Positions 39,673 through 50,749 of a stretch of DNA of 64,000 nucleotides are shown piece by piece (within the stretch, counting starts at the first letter, position 1; each line of letters starts with the position of its first letter). Source of the stretch: Methanomassiliicoccaceae archaeon COG_1 (GTDB taxonomy: Archaea; Thermoplasmatota; Thermoplasmata; Methanomassiliicoccales; Methanomethylophilaceae). The stretch lies in the NCBI GenBank assembly GCA_028561875.1, contig JAQQTI010000004.1:87444-151443 (forward strand), in the 5' to 3' direction. A model generated the notes under the pieces. That model saw only the letters and a list, made by a program, of their open reading frames with translations. It did no database searches and was not told where the DNA came from. The position numbers and the translations under genes are program-made.

Positions 39673-42600
39673 TCGCCTGTCGGTGACCTCCTCGATCCTC
39701 CCCTCGGTCTCGAGGTATAGCTCCCTGAGCCTCTCCCTGTACTCGTCCGTGGCGTTCCACAGCCCCCTCTCGATGGCCTCCTGCAGCCTGTTGAGTATGT
39801 TCATCGCCGCGTAGGGGTTCACGTCATCCATCCAATCGCGGACCCTCCCGTCCAAGAGGAACTTGTCGGCGAGGCCCTCGTACATCCAATCCTCGGCGAC
39901 GTCCGACGTCGCACCCCAGGCCATGGTGTACTCGGTGAGGTTCGCCATCTCGGCAGCCCCGCGGTAGCCGTGCTCCATCAGCCCCCCGATGAACTTCGGG
40001 TTGAGAACCTTCGACCTGAAAACGAACTGAAGCTCCGCCCTGGTGTCGCGGACCCTCGCCTTCTTGGGGTCGGAACCGTCGCCCATCATCGTCACCGCAT
40101 CCTTGCGCCCGTAGGCGCGGACGAAGGCGTTCATCCCCCCGAGGTACTCGTAGACGTCGTCGCAGTCGAGGAGGTCGATCTCCCTGTCGGGCATGTTCTT
40201 CACGGTCGCCGCGACCTTCGAGAACCTCCTCACGAACTCGTCCCTCATCTTCTGCCCGTACTCCCCCTTGGCGTACCCGTTGGAGCACCAGTCGACGTAC
40301 ATGTCGGCGATGTCCTCGACGGTCTTCCACGACGAGGCCTCGATCATCTTGTTCACCCCGGTGCCGTACGCCCCCGGGGGCGCGCCGAAGACCCTCACGG
40401 AGTTCCTCCTCCGCGCCTCGTCCGGCGTCAGGCCGGCGGCGATCCCGTCGACGATGTCCCTCCGCAGGTTGGCGGCGAGGGCGTTGTCCTCGTCCGCCTC
40501 GTCCAGTCCGGCGACGAGCTTCACCGCGTCGTCGATCATGTCGATGAGGTTCGGGAAGGTATCGCGGAACAGCCCCGTGATGTTCACGGTGACGTCGATC
40601 CTCGGCCTCCCCAGCTCTTCGAGGGGAACGGCCTCGAGGCCGACGACCTGCCCGCCGGTCTTGGACCAGACGGGCCTGACGCCCATAATCCAGAGGATGT
40701 ACGCCATGTCGTCGCCCCCGGTCTTCATGGTATCGGTGGCCCATATGATGAAGCCGATCTCGCGGGGGTAGGCGCCCTTCTCGGCCGCGTACTTCTCTAC
40801 CATCGCGTCAGCCATCCTCTTCCCCATCTCCCATGCCGAGCGGTTCGGCACGGTGCTCGGGTCCAGGGAGTAGTAGTTCCTCCCCATCGGCAGGATGTCG
40901 GCGTTGCCGCGGGTCGGCGCCCCCGACGGGCCGGGGAGGACGTACCTCCCGTTCAGGCCGGCGACCATGTTCTCCATCTCGTCCGCCGTCCTCGCGATGT
41001 TCGGCGCGAGCTTCCCGCAGACGTAGCGGACGCCCTCGGCGAGGTCGTCCCTGACGCCCCCGTACCTCTCCCTCAGCTGTGCCAGCGACCGCTCCGCATC
41101 GAAGCCGTCCTCCCTCATCCACGTTATGAAACCTCTCAGCTCCGAGTCCGCCCTCTCGGCGGCGGCGCCGAGCACCTCGCCGGAGGCGGAGCACTCCGCG
41201 GGATGGTCCAGGGCGTACCGTATGTCTATGCCCATGTTGTCCGCGAAGGAGTCGCGCAGGGACCTGACGCCGCCGTTGTCCAGTCTCATGAGGGAGTAGA
41301 CCGTCTCGTCGAGGTGCGTCCCCTCCGGCGCCCTTCCGAGCACGTGGAGGTCCGCCCGCACGAGCGCGTCCCTCACCTCCGTGAGGTACTCGTGCAAAGG
41401 GATGATGTAATCCGCGAACCCCCGCGCCCCCGGGTCTCCGGTTATGCCGAGGTCGTTGAACAGGCCGTTCTCCTTCGCCGCGTCGTAGATCTGCGAGACG
41501 AGGACGTCGAGCCTGTCGGGTGATGCCGTCGCCCTCAGCCTGAGGTAGTCCTGCAGGGGCACGTCTACCCGGTCGAGCTCCTCGTAGGAGTCGGCCCTCG
41601 CCATGGACGGCGGCATGTGCCCGACGAGGACGGAGCTGGACCTCCTCTTCGCCTGTATCCCCTCTCCGGGGTCGTCGACTATGTACGGGTAGATGTTGAT
41701 GAGGCCGTCCAGGACGAGGTCCGGCTCGCACTTCGCGGACAGGCCGACGTTCTTGCCGGGCAGCCACTCGAGGGTGCCGTGGGTGCCCATATGGAAGACC
41801 ATGTCAGCCTTGAAAGTTTCCTTCAGCCAGCGGTAGAACGCGAGGTACTGGTGCTGTGCGAAGAGCTCGGGATCGTGGACGTTCTGCTCCATCTTCTCCG
41901 CCCAGCCGCGCAGCGGCTGGTAGCCGACGAAGACGTTGCCCTTCACGATGCCGGGGATGACGATGTCTTCCCCGTCGACGCAGACGGTCCCAGGGGGTTC
42001 GCCCCAGTCCTTCTCCGTCATCTCGCGGTCCCATTCGGGGATTCCGGAGTACTGCCTCGCGTAGGCCCCCTTGGGGACCAGGTCCGCGGCCCTCTCCCGG
42101 AGGTAGGACGGGGAGACGTTGTCGAGGTCGTTGGTGACGTTATCGAGTATCTCTTGGACCAGCTCCCTCCCGTCCTCCGGGACGCCCTCCACCTGGTAGC
42201 CCTCCTCGGAGAGCCTGCGTAGCATGGCGGCCACGCTCTCCGGGGTGTCCAGTCCGGCGGCGTTCCCGATGACGCCGGAGCTGGGGCGGGACTGCCACAT
42301 GAGGATCGCTACCCTCCTCTCCGCTGTGGGTCTGCGCCGCAGCGACGCCCATCTCATCGCGTAGTCGCACATCCTCTCTATCCTCTCCGGGATGGGCACC
42401 GCCCTCTTCATCCCGGTCTTCTTGGGGGTGTAGGATATCGGCACGCAGTCGATGTCCCCGTCCAGCTCGGGGAAGGCGGCGTTCTGCTGCACCCCGCGCT
42501 TGTCCATGCCGACCTTGTCGTCCTCGAAGTCGCGGTATTCGCCGGTCACGCTCATGGCGAACAGCACGGGTACGTCCAGGAGGCTCTTGAAGAAGTTCTC

Positions 42601-43422
42601 CTCGTCCCTCACGCCGACGCCGCCGCCCGTCTTGGAGCTGTTTAGAACGGAGAACCCGTTGGTGACGATCAGGGCGTCCACGAGGGGGCGCCCGTCCTTC
42701 GTGAAATACCTCCTGACCGCCGCGGCGGACCCCGCCTGCCCGTCGACATTGTACGACACCCCAGAGTAGAATATCGGGATGGTGTTGGCGCCGCGCCTCT
42801 CGAGTTCCTCGGTCAGCGCGTCGATGTGCGCGAGGTTGTCGTAGATCCAGAGCGCGGACGGAAACATGATTCCGACGGTGACCTTCCCGGGGTCGAGGGA
42901 GGCCACGTACTCCTCCGCCCCGATGTCGCGCGGGAACCCCCTGTGATACACGCCGTCCTCCCTCTGCTCCGCCGGCGCGGGGGGCTCCGCGTCCGTCTTG
43001 CCGAGCAGGCGCGCGGCGTACATGAGCAGGCCGAGGTCGTTCTCCGGCCCCCTCGCCGCGGCGTACCTCCTGAGCTGCATGAAGTCGCCGTCCGACCCGC
43101 GAAAGAGTTCCCGGCGGAGCATAGTGACGTCAAGGCTTCCGGAGCTGACGAACACGTACCCCCGGCATCCGCGGAGGGCCCCCTCGTACCTGTCGAAGCG
43201 GTGGAAGCGGGAGGTGTCGGCCATGCACCTGACGAAGACGAAGTCGGCCGCCTCCGTGCGGCGGGCGAGCTCCTGGTAGACGAGGACGTCGTCATCAGCG
43301 TCGTCGCTGTTGATGCCGTAGAATTCGGTCTCGATGCCAGCCGCGCGCAGCCTCTCCAGGGGCTCCGCCATCGTGGAGGGGTCGGCGCTCTGTATAGCGA
43401 CGTAGACTATTCTCATGGGCAT
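39673..43422 (-). CDS. cobN: CobN-like cobaltochelatase large subunit (copy 1)
   Basis: 1249 aa, normal for CobN/BchH, the porphyrin- or corrin-binding subunit that receives metal with ATP from BchI/BchD. Motifs: VFHMGTHGTLEWLPGKNVGLS, INIYPYIVDDPGEGIQAKRR, EIGFIIWATDTMKTGGDD and EEVTDR at the end. The first CGA (39673-39675) follows VTDR, the same place where copy 2 ends; the standard frame would continue about 58 residues into the convergent gene. It is divergent from copy 2 with a shared AT-rich promoter. Start 43422 or 43416. Confidence 0.92.
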
Positions 43423-43439
43423 GACCGGAGGATTATTCC

Positions 43440-43451
43440 AATAATATATGA
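43440..43451. promoter_or_regulatory. Shared TATA region of the divergent cobN genes
   Basis: AATAATATATGA is nearly palindromic and serves as a TATA element in both directions, about 25-30 bp from each ATG (43422 on minus, 43478 on plus). The two transcripts would be leaderless and could be co-regulated. Confidence 0.55.
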
Positions 43452-43477
43452 ACCATCCACGGGATTAACCCGCCGCC

Positions 43478-46400
43478 ATGGTGAGGATCACCAGCATAGG
43501 TATCGGAAGCCACGAGGGCTACCTCATGGAGCCCTTCGCCGCGGAGTTCCGCGGGGAGGGGTACGACGTGCAGCTGCGCTGCGCGGACGCCGCCGCCCTA
43601 GACGAAGATCTCACGCTCCTCGCGGACTTCGTCGCCGAAGTCCGCCGCAGCGACTTCCTGATCGTGCACGTGCACGGCGACGTCTCCTACTTCCGTCATT
43701 GGGAGAGCGTGCGCGCGGCCGCCACGGAGTACCGCGTATCCACGTTCATGACGGGGTGCGAGGAGGACCTCCTCGCGAGGTACCGCCCGATGTTCCTGCA
43801 GTCCGACGAGGACTTCCGCACGCTCCGTCGCCTGCAGGCGATAGGCGGCGACGACAATCAGCGCTCGACGCTTATTTGGTGCCTCGACGCCTTCGACGGC
43901 GCGGGGCTTGAGGTACCGGAGCCGGTGGTGCCCCCCGCGCAGGGAGTGTACGCCCCCGGGCGCGGGGCGCGCCCTCTGGAGGAGGGCCTCCGGGACGTGG
44001 GCGGGACCGGGAGGCCGGTGGTCGGGATATTCTTCGCCAGCGGGTTCTACATCAAGCACAACACCGCCGCGGTCGACGTCCTGTGGGGGGAGATAGAGAG
44101 GGCGGGCGGCGAGCCCGTCGCGGTATTCTTCAGCACCTACGCGGACGACTCGGTCGGCTCCATAGGCCTGCGCCGCATCGTCGATGAGCACCTCGTCAGG
44201 GGTGGGAGGCCCGTATTGGACTGTGTCGTCAATACCGTGGGATTTTCCCTTACCGTCCTCGCCGACCCGGGGAGCGGGGAGCAGAAGGCGAAGGACGCCT
44301 TCCTCGAGAGGCTCGGCGTGCCCGTCCTGCAGGCCATAAGCCTGTACGGCCCGGCCGGGAAGTGGAGGGAGAGTCCGTTCGGCCTCTCCCCTACAGACAT
44401 CGCAATGAGCGTCGTCGGCCCGGAGTACGACGGGCAGATCGACACCGTTCCCTACTGCGGGACGGAGATGCAGGCGGACGGCGACTTCAGACAGGCCGCC
44501 CTCGGCGAGAGGTGCTCGGCGATCGCCGAGATGGCCGTGAGGTGGGCCATGCTCCGTCGCACCGCCCCTGCCCGGAAGAAGGTTGCCGTCATCGTCTACA
44601 TGTACCCGCCGAGGCAGGATCTGGCCGGCGGGGGGTACGGCCTCGACACACACGAGAGCGTCGCCCGCCTCCTCCGCGCCATGGCGGGCGCCGGCTACTC
44701 CCTCGACTGGATCCCGGAGGACGGGAGGGAGGTGGCCAACCGCCTGCTGCAGGGGGTCACCAACGACGACTCGTGGATGTCCGAGGCGCAGGTCCACGCG
44801 GCCGCCGCGGGCACCGTGCCGCCTGGGCTCTACGGAGAGTGGTTCTCCCGGATACCGGAATCCGCCCAGAAGCGTTTCGTCGGGGGATGGGGCGAGCCAC
44901 CCGGGGACAGGCACGTCGTGGACGGGGAGCAGCTGCTCCCGGGCATCATCAACGGCAACGTCTTCATCGGCTTCCAGCCCGACCGTGGGAGGTGCACCGC
45001 CGGGGCCTACCACGACCCCTGGGCCGCCCCTCCGCACCAGTATCTGGGGTTCTACCGCTGGCTGAAGGAGGTGTGGGGGGCGGACGCCGTGGTGCACATC
45101 GGCACCCACGGTACCCTCGAATGGCTGCCTGGGAAGAGCGCCGGGCTGTCGGGCGAGTGCGACCCGGACATCGTTCTCGGCAGGCTCCCCAACGTGAACC
45201 CCTACATAATCGACAACCCGGGCGAGGGGATGCAGTCCAAGAGGAGGCAGTACGCCGTGACCACCGCCTACCTCCACCCCGCCATGGCGCGGTCCGGTGG
45301 ATACGAGGAGATCGACGAGCTGGAGAGCGCAGTGCAGGCCTTCATCAAGGCGAGGGCGCAGGGGCAGGGGGAGAAGCTGCGGTCGATTCTGGGGAAGATC
45401 GCGGAGATCTCGCAGAAGCTTAACATGGGCGCCGACCTCGGCCTGGAGGGCGGATGCACGGCGAAGGACCTGGAACCAAAGGTCGATGCCCTCTACGACT
45501 ACGTCCTCGAGGTCAAGGACGCGATGATCAAGGACGGACTGCACGTCCTAGGGGAGGTCCCTGAGGGGCAGCGCCTCGCGGAGACGGTTTACATGCTTGT
45601 GCGTTACCGCAACGGAGAGGTGCCCTCGCTGAGGGAATCGGTCGCGGCGGCGCGCGGGCTCGACATGGGGGACCTGCTCGGCGACCCATCGGGGGCCCTG
45701 CCCGACGGGAGGCTCAAGGGAGAGGCTTCCGATTCCATCGACGGGGACACCTTCGGACTCATACTGGGATGCCAGAGGGAGGGGTATGAAAACGAGAGGT
45801 GCCAGGCCATCGTCCGCGAGATGTTCCCGGATGCGGGAGGGGACCTCTGCGCCGCGGTCTCCTTCGTGTGCAGCGAGCTCGTCCCCTCGATAAGGAGGAT
45901 GGGCGACGAGGTCGGCAACGTCCTCCTCGCCCTCTCCGGCGGGTACGTCCCGCCGGGGCCATCGGGGTGCCCCGGCAGGGGCCGGGCGCAGATACTGCCG
46001 ACCGGGAGGAACATCTACTCCATCGATCCCGACGGCGTGCCGTGGCACAGCAGCTGGGAGGTGGGTTCAGCCATGGCCGAGCAGATGGTATCAAGGTATC
46101 TGGAGGACAACGGCGCCTACCCCAGGTCGGTCGGCGTCGTCCTGTGGGCCACCGACACCATGAAGACGGGGGGCGACGACGTCGCCTACATCCTGAAGCT
46201 GATGGGCCTCCGCCCGGTGTGGGCTGGCTACGGCGGCAGGGTGAAGGGGCTGGAGGTCATACCCCTGGAGGAGCTCGGGCGCCCGAGGGTGGACGTCTCC
46301 ATCCGCATCAGCGGCCTGTTCCGCGACACCTTCCCCAATCTTTCCAGCCTGATCGACGACGGCGTCCGCATGGTCGCCGCGCTCGACGAGGATGACGCGC

Positions 46401-47215
46401 GGAATTTCCTCGCGGCGAACGTCCGCCGGGACACCGTCGCGGCCATCGCCTCCGGCGTCCCCGTCGACGAGGCCCGCCGCGCCGCGTCGGCGAGGATCTT
46501 CGGCGACGCTCCCGGGACGTACGGCTGCGGCATCAGCGACATGGTGGGGCGCGGGGACTGGTCCTCCGTCGGCGACCTGGCCGCGGAGTACGTCAAGAGG
46601 GGGAGCTCGATCTACGGCCGCGGGCTCGCGGGAGAGTCCCGCCCCGACCTCTTCCGCCGCCGGCTGGGCGGGATCGACGCCGTGGTGAAGAACCACAACA
46701 CGAGGGCGGTGGACATGCTCGACATGGACGACGACATCGACTGCCTCGGCGGATTCTCCGCCGCCGTGGAGTCGGAGCGCGGGGAGAAGCCCGCCTCCTA
46801 CATGGGGGACTCCTCGGACATGCGGAACCCCAGGTTGCGCACGACCGCCGAGGAGGCGCGGTTCATCTGGCGCAGCAAGGTCGACAATCCGAAGTGGCTC
46901 GAGGGCCTGAGGAGGCACGGCTTCGCTGGCGCCAAGGAGCTGTCGAAGCTGTTCGACTACACGAACGGGTGGTCGGCCACCGAACGCATCATTGAGGGGT
47001 GGCAGTACGACGACCTGGCGGAGCGCTTCGTGCTCGACGGGGAGACGCGGGAGTGGATAAAGGACGAGAACCCCTATGCGATGATCGCGATGCTCCGCGA
47101 CCTGGAGGAGGCGAGGAGGCGCGGCTATTGGGACCCCGCGGACGAGACGGTCGAGAGGCTGAAGTCGGTGTACCTCGAGTTCGAAGAGAGAATAGAGGAG
47201 ATTACCGACCGTCGA
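43478..47215 (+). CDS. cobN: CobN-like cobaltochelatase large subunit (copy 2)
   Basis: 1245 aa, paralogue of the divergent copy. It shares VVHIGTHGTLEWLPGKSAGLS, VNPYIIDNPGEGMQSKRR, VLWATDTMKTGGDDVAYI and the C-terminal EEITDR. The end is CGA TGA in tandem (47213-47218), so the standard code adds just one Arg. Sequence divergence between the copies is considerable, suggesting different substrates or metals rather than a recent duplication. Confidence 0.92.
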
Positions 47216-47333
47216 TGAGGGCCGCACCGACCAAGGGCCCGGCGAGGCCCTGCACTCCAGATACGGGAATCGCGAGTACGGACAGGATTTTCCAGAGCTC
47301 CTGCTGGATCATGAGCGGTGAGGCCTCCATCCC

Positions 47334-48098
47334 TCAGACCTTCCGGTTCCTCACGAGGTACATGTCGATCGCGAAGAACGTTATGCCGAATCCGATCAGC
47401 ACGAGTAGAGCCCACCACGGGAAGGCGTATACATCAAGCGTCGCGGATCTGATGCACAGGCTCGCCTCGGTCAGGGGCAGGGCGTAGAGCAGGCCTTGGG
47501 CGATGCCTGGCAGCGCCGCTACCGAGAAGAAAGTGCCGCAGAGGAAAGTCATCGGGGTGATGACCAGGCTGCCGAACGTCGCCATGGACTGGTGCGACTT
47601 CGCCAGCAGCGCCGCCGTCTCCCCCAGCAGGGAGAACGTGAAGCACGATACCAGCACCGAGACGATCAGCATCGGCGTGAGGTTCATGTGCGAGGGCTCC
47701 AGGCAGTAGCCGATGGCGAACATCAGCGATGCGCCGACGATCCCTCTTATCATGCCGAGCATGGTCTTTCCCACGACAATCGCGGAGTCGCGCAACGGGC
47801 ACATCATCATCTCGTCGAAGCTGCGGTAGTACAGCCTCTGCACGTTCATCCTCGTCGACGTCGACGAGAATGACGACGAGAGGCAGGTCAGCGCGATGAT
47901 CCCGGGGATGACGAAGTCGATGTACGGGATGAGCTCCCCCTCGACTTCCACGTCCCCCGCCCTCAGGCCGTAGCCGAAGGCCAGCAGATACAGCACTGGG
48001 AGCATCAGGCTCGAGATGACGATGTTCTTGGCGTTATGGCGCATGAAGCGCATGTCGGGCCATGCGACCGCCCACACCTCCCGCAGGAGCCCGCTCAC
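47334..48098 (-). CDS. ABC-2 type transporter permease
   Basis: 254 aa with six transmembrane helices, DrrB/NodJ family (FVIPGIIALTCLSSSFSSTSTRM, then DEMMMCPLRDSAIVVGKTMLG, LVITPMTFLCGTFFSV). The GTG start 48098 overlaps the TGA of the ATPase gene (GTGA), so the two form one exporter. A closely similar pair lies at 52925-54552. Exported substrate unknown. Ends in TGA. Confidence 0.87.
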   Translation of the reverse strand: MSGLLREVWAVAWPDMRFMRHNAKNIVISSLMLPVLYLLAFGYGLRAGDVEVEGELIPYIDFVIPGIIALTCLSSSFSSTSTRMNVQRLYYRSFDEMMMCPLRDSAIVVGKTMLGMIRGIVGASLMFAIGYCLEPSHMNLTPMLIVSVLVSCFTFSLLGETAALLAKSHQSMATFGSLVITPMTFLCGTFFSVAALPGIAQGLLYALPLTEASLCIRSATLDVYAFPWWALLVLIGFGITFFAIDMYLVRNRKV

Positions 48099-49045
48099 GT
48101 TCCCGCCTCCCCCTCTGGCCCGGATCTCCTCGTGCCGCCGCCGGCGGAGCCGCTGTCTCCCATGTTGCTGCCCGTCATCTCCACGAAGGCGTCCTCGAGG
48201 TTGGTCCTCCTCACGGTGACGGAGTAGGTGTCGTCGAACCCCTTGGCGAACCCGTCGGCCTCCTCCCTGGACCGGAAGTAGCGGTATTCCGTCCTGCGGT
48301 CGGGGCCGAAGTACTCCACGGTCGACACCCCAATCCCGCCGGCGAGCTCCCCGGGGGTACCCTCGGCGATGACCCTCCCGCCGTCGATGAATCCCACCCG
48401 GTGGCATAGGGACTCCGCCTCCTCTATGTAGTGGGTGGTGAGAAAGATCGTCATGCCGTCGTCGTTGAGCCTGCGGAGCAGGTCCCACAGGCCCCTCCGC
48501 GCCTGTATGTCCAGGCCCACCGTCGGCTCGTCCAAGAAGAGGAGTTTCGGGCGGTGGACCAGGGCGCAGACGACGCTCACCCTCTTCTTCCAACCGCCGG
48601 AGAGGTCGTCGACCCTGTAGTCGAAGTACTCCCCGAGGCCGATGTACTCGGAGAGCTCGTCGATCCTGGCCTGCCTCTCCTCCCTCGGCATCATGTGGTA
48701 CCGGGCATGGGACATCATGTTCTCCCACACCGTCAGGTCCTTGTCGAGGCTGATGTGCTGCTGTATCACGCCGATGGAGGCCTTGGCCTCCCTCGGCTCC
48801 CTAAGGATGTCGTGGCCGTCTATCACGATCCTGCCGGAGTCGAATCCGGACAGGGTGCTGAGCACCCTCACCGTGGTCGTCTTCCCCGCCCCGTTAGGGC
48901 CGAGGAACGCGTACATCTCGCCGCGGCGGATGTGCAGGTCCACCCCGGCGATTGCAGTCTTCCTGCCGTACGTCTTGACGAGGCCGTCTACCGCGATTAT
49001 GTAGTCGTCCGCCAAATTCCCAACACCTATATCTATCGGACGCAT
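48095..49045 (-). CDS. ABC exporter ATPase (DrrA-like)
   Basis: Up to 316 aa. Walker A GPNGAGKTTTVRVLSTL, Q-loop VIQQHISLDKDLTVWENM, signature VDDLSGGWKKRVSVVCALVH (variant SGGWKKR as in DrrA), Walker B LLFLDEPTVGLD and H-loop TTHYIEEAESLCHRVG. The TATA-like element at 49056-49066 suggests transcription starts near 49034, so a start at GTG 49024 or TTG 49015 may be correct. Partner of the permease at 47334. Ends in TGA. Confidence 0.9.
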   Translation of the reverse strand: MRPIDIGVGNLADDYIIAVDGLVKTYGRKTAIAGVDLHIRRGEMYAFLGPNGAGKTTTVRVLSTLSGFDSGRIVIDGHDILREPREAKASIGVIQQHISLDKDLTVWENMMSHARYHMMPREERQARIDELSEYIGLGEYFDYRVDDLSGGWKKRVSVVCALVHRPKLLFLDEPTVGLDIQARRGLWDLLRRLNDDGMTIFLTTHYIEEAESLCHRVGFIDGGRVIAEGTPGELAGGIGVSTVEYFGPDRRTEYRYFRSREEADGFAKGFDDTYSVTVRRTNLEDAFVEMTGSNMGDSGSAGGGTRRSGPEGEAGT

Positions 49046-49055
49046 AATCCAAACA

Positions 49056-49068
49056 TCATAAAAGGAAT
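49056..49068. promoter_or_regulatory. Divergent AT-rich promoter between two ABC ATPase genes
   Basis: The sequence CATCATAAAAGG supplies TATA-like boxes on both strands: TTTTATGATG for the exporter ATPase on minus and CATAAAAGG about 30 bp before ATG 49095 on plus. Confidence 0.45.
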
Positions 49069-49094
49069 TCGCCCGGGAACAGGGCGGAACGGGG

Positions 49095-49943
49095 ATGAAA
49101 CCGGTGGAGATCAGGGTCGACGGGCTATCTTTCAGCTATTCCAGCACCCCAGTGCTGAACGGCGTGACCATGGACATCGCGGGGCCGAGGTTCGTATCGA
49201 TACTCGGGCCGAACGGCGTGGGGAAGTCCACGCTCATACACTGCATCAACAAGATCCTCGCCCCGCAGGAGGGCACGGTCTGCATAGACGGGAAGGACGT
49301 GGGGGGAATCACCATCAAGGAGATGGCGAAGATCGTCGGGTACGTACCGTACTCGGCGAACGACGCCTTCCCGCTCACCGTCGTCGACACCGTCCTGATG
49401 GGGAGGCACCCCCACTCCAGGTGGGGCACGCTCGACAGGGACCTGGACGTGGTGTACGACACGCTGAAGCTACTCGGCATCTCCCACCTTGCCATGCGCC
49501 CGTTCAACGAGCTCTCCGCCGGGCAGCATCAGAAGGTGATGCTCGCCCGGGGCCTGGTGCAGGAGCCGAGGGCACTCCTCCTCGACGAGCCTACCTCCAA
49601 CCTCGACGTGAGGCACCAGCTCGACGTGGCCAAGATGCTCCGCCGCCTCGCTTACGGGAAGGGGATACTCGTGGTCATGATCAGCCACGACATCAACATC
49701 GCCGCGAAGTATGCCGACGAAGTAATCCTCATGCACGACGGCAGCGTCTTCGCCGCCGGCACGCCCGCGGAGGTCATAACCGAGGAGAACCTGCGCGAGG
49801 TGTACGGGGTCGCATCCAAGGTCATCGAGGACGAGGGCTCCCCGCACGTCATCCTGCGGGACGCCGTACCCATGGACGAGGAGAAGCCCGGGGCCCAGGC
49901 GGAGCACCGGGGCGCCAGGCTGCGCGAGGGCACCGAGGCCCGA
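49095..49943 (+). CDS. FecE/BtuD-type ABC importer ATPase
   Basis: 282 aa. Walker A LGPNGVGKSTLIHCINKIL, the loop VPYSANDAFPLTVVDTVLMGRHPH typical of siderophore/cobalamin importers, signature NELSAGQHQKVMLARGL and Walker B ALLLDEPTSNLD. It has no adjacent permease, so it may serve one elsewhere. The first CGA (49941-49943) follows LREGTEA and is directly followed by a hairpin; the standard frame adds seven residues to a TAG. Corrinoid uptake is likely from context. Confidence 0.88.
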
Positions 49944-49958
49944 GCCCGCCCGGCGGGC
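49944..49958 (+). terminator. Hairpin directly after the FecE-type ATPase
   Basis: GCCCGCC-C-GGCGGGC starts on the base after the CGA end codon, like the palindrome after the AdoMet synthetase gene. Confidence 0.4.
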
Positions 49959-49991
49959 CGTACCTAGGTTAATAACGGATGTCATCATACT

Positions 49992-50041
49992 GGAGCCGTA
50001 AGGCTGGTTATCCAACCATGGGGGCTCCCCGGCAGGAGGTG
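49992..50041 (+). other. Structured leader and strong ribosome binding site before cbiL
   Basis: GGAGCC (49992) pairs with GGCTCC (50023), enclosing a TGGTT-ATCC-AACCA hairpin (50005-50018); AGGAGGTG (50034-50041) follows and sits 5 bp before ATG 50047. It lacks the B12 box of cobalamin riboswitches. Function unknown. Confidence 0.35.
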
Positions 50042-50046
50042 CGGTG

Positions 50047-50748
50047 ATGAAAGGAAAGCTCTACGGCGTAAGCGTCGGTCCCGGCGACCCGACCCTCCTC
50101 ACCGTCCGCTCGAGGGAGATCCTCGAGAGGGCGGAGGTCATAGCCTATCCCGTCAGGGACCCGACCGACGAGGGGACCGCCGCCGGCATCGCGGCGGAAT
50201 GCGTCGACGTCTCGGGGAAGGAGGTCGTCCCCCTGTTGTTCAGGATGGATCCCGATGACGGGGTCCGCGAGCAGTGCAGGAGGGAGGCCGTCGAGAGTAT
50301 GTGCTCGATGCTCGACAAGGGCAGGGACGTGGCCATGGTGGTCCTCGGCGACGCCGCGGTGTACAGCACGTACATGTACCTCGACCGCGAGATCAGGGGC
50401 AGGGGGTACGAGACAGAGATCGTCCCCGGCGTGCCCTCGTTCTGCCACGGTGCCGCGAAGGCCCGCATCCCTCTGATGATCGGCGAGGAGAGCCTCGCCG
50501 TAGTGTCAATGGCGAAGCACAACCTGTCGGGGGCGGAGAGGGCCCTCGACGCCTCAGACAACGTCGTGTTGATGAAGGCGTTTCTCGCCATACCAGAAAT
50601 CATCAAGATGCTGGAGGGGAGGGGCATCCCCCTCGCCAACGCCACGGTCATGAGCAACGTCGGGATGGAGGACGAGTACATCGGGCCGCTCGACCCTGAC
50701 AGGAAGTACGGTTACTTCACCACAGTCCTCGTGAAGAAGGGCGAACGA
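50047..50748 (+). CDS. cbiL: Cobalt-precorrin-2 C20-methyltransferase
   Basis: 233 aa, AdoMet-dependent tetrapyrrole methylase of corrin synthesis. YGVSVGPGDPTLLTVRSREIL is the glycine-rich AdoMet loop, VVLGDAAVYSTYMYL and EIVPGVPSFCHGAA are CobI/CbiL motifs. ATG 50047 follows AGGAGGTG. Every codon was read: the only CGA is 50746-50748 after LVKKGE, and the next gene's ATG begins two bases later (CGATATG). The standard frame would run out of frame to 51564. Confidence 0.93.
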
Positions 50749-50749
50749 T

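Noticed and set aside
49960..50046. Cobalamin riboswitch before cbiL
   Set aside because: The leader is too short and has no B12 box; these riboswitches are also rare in archaea.
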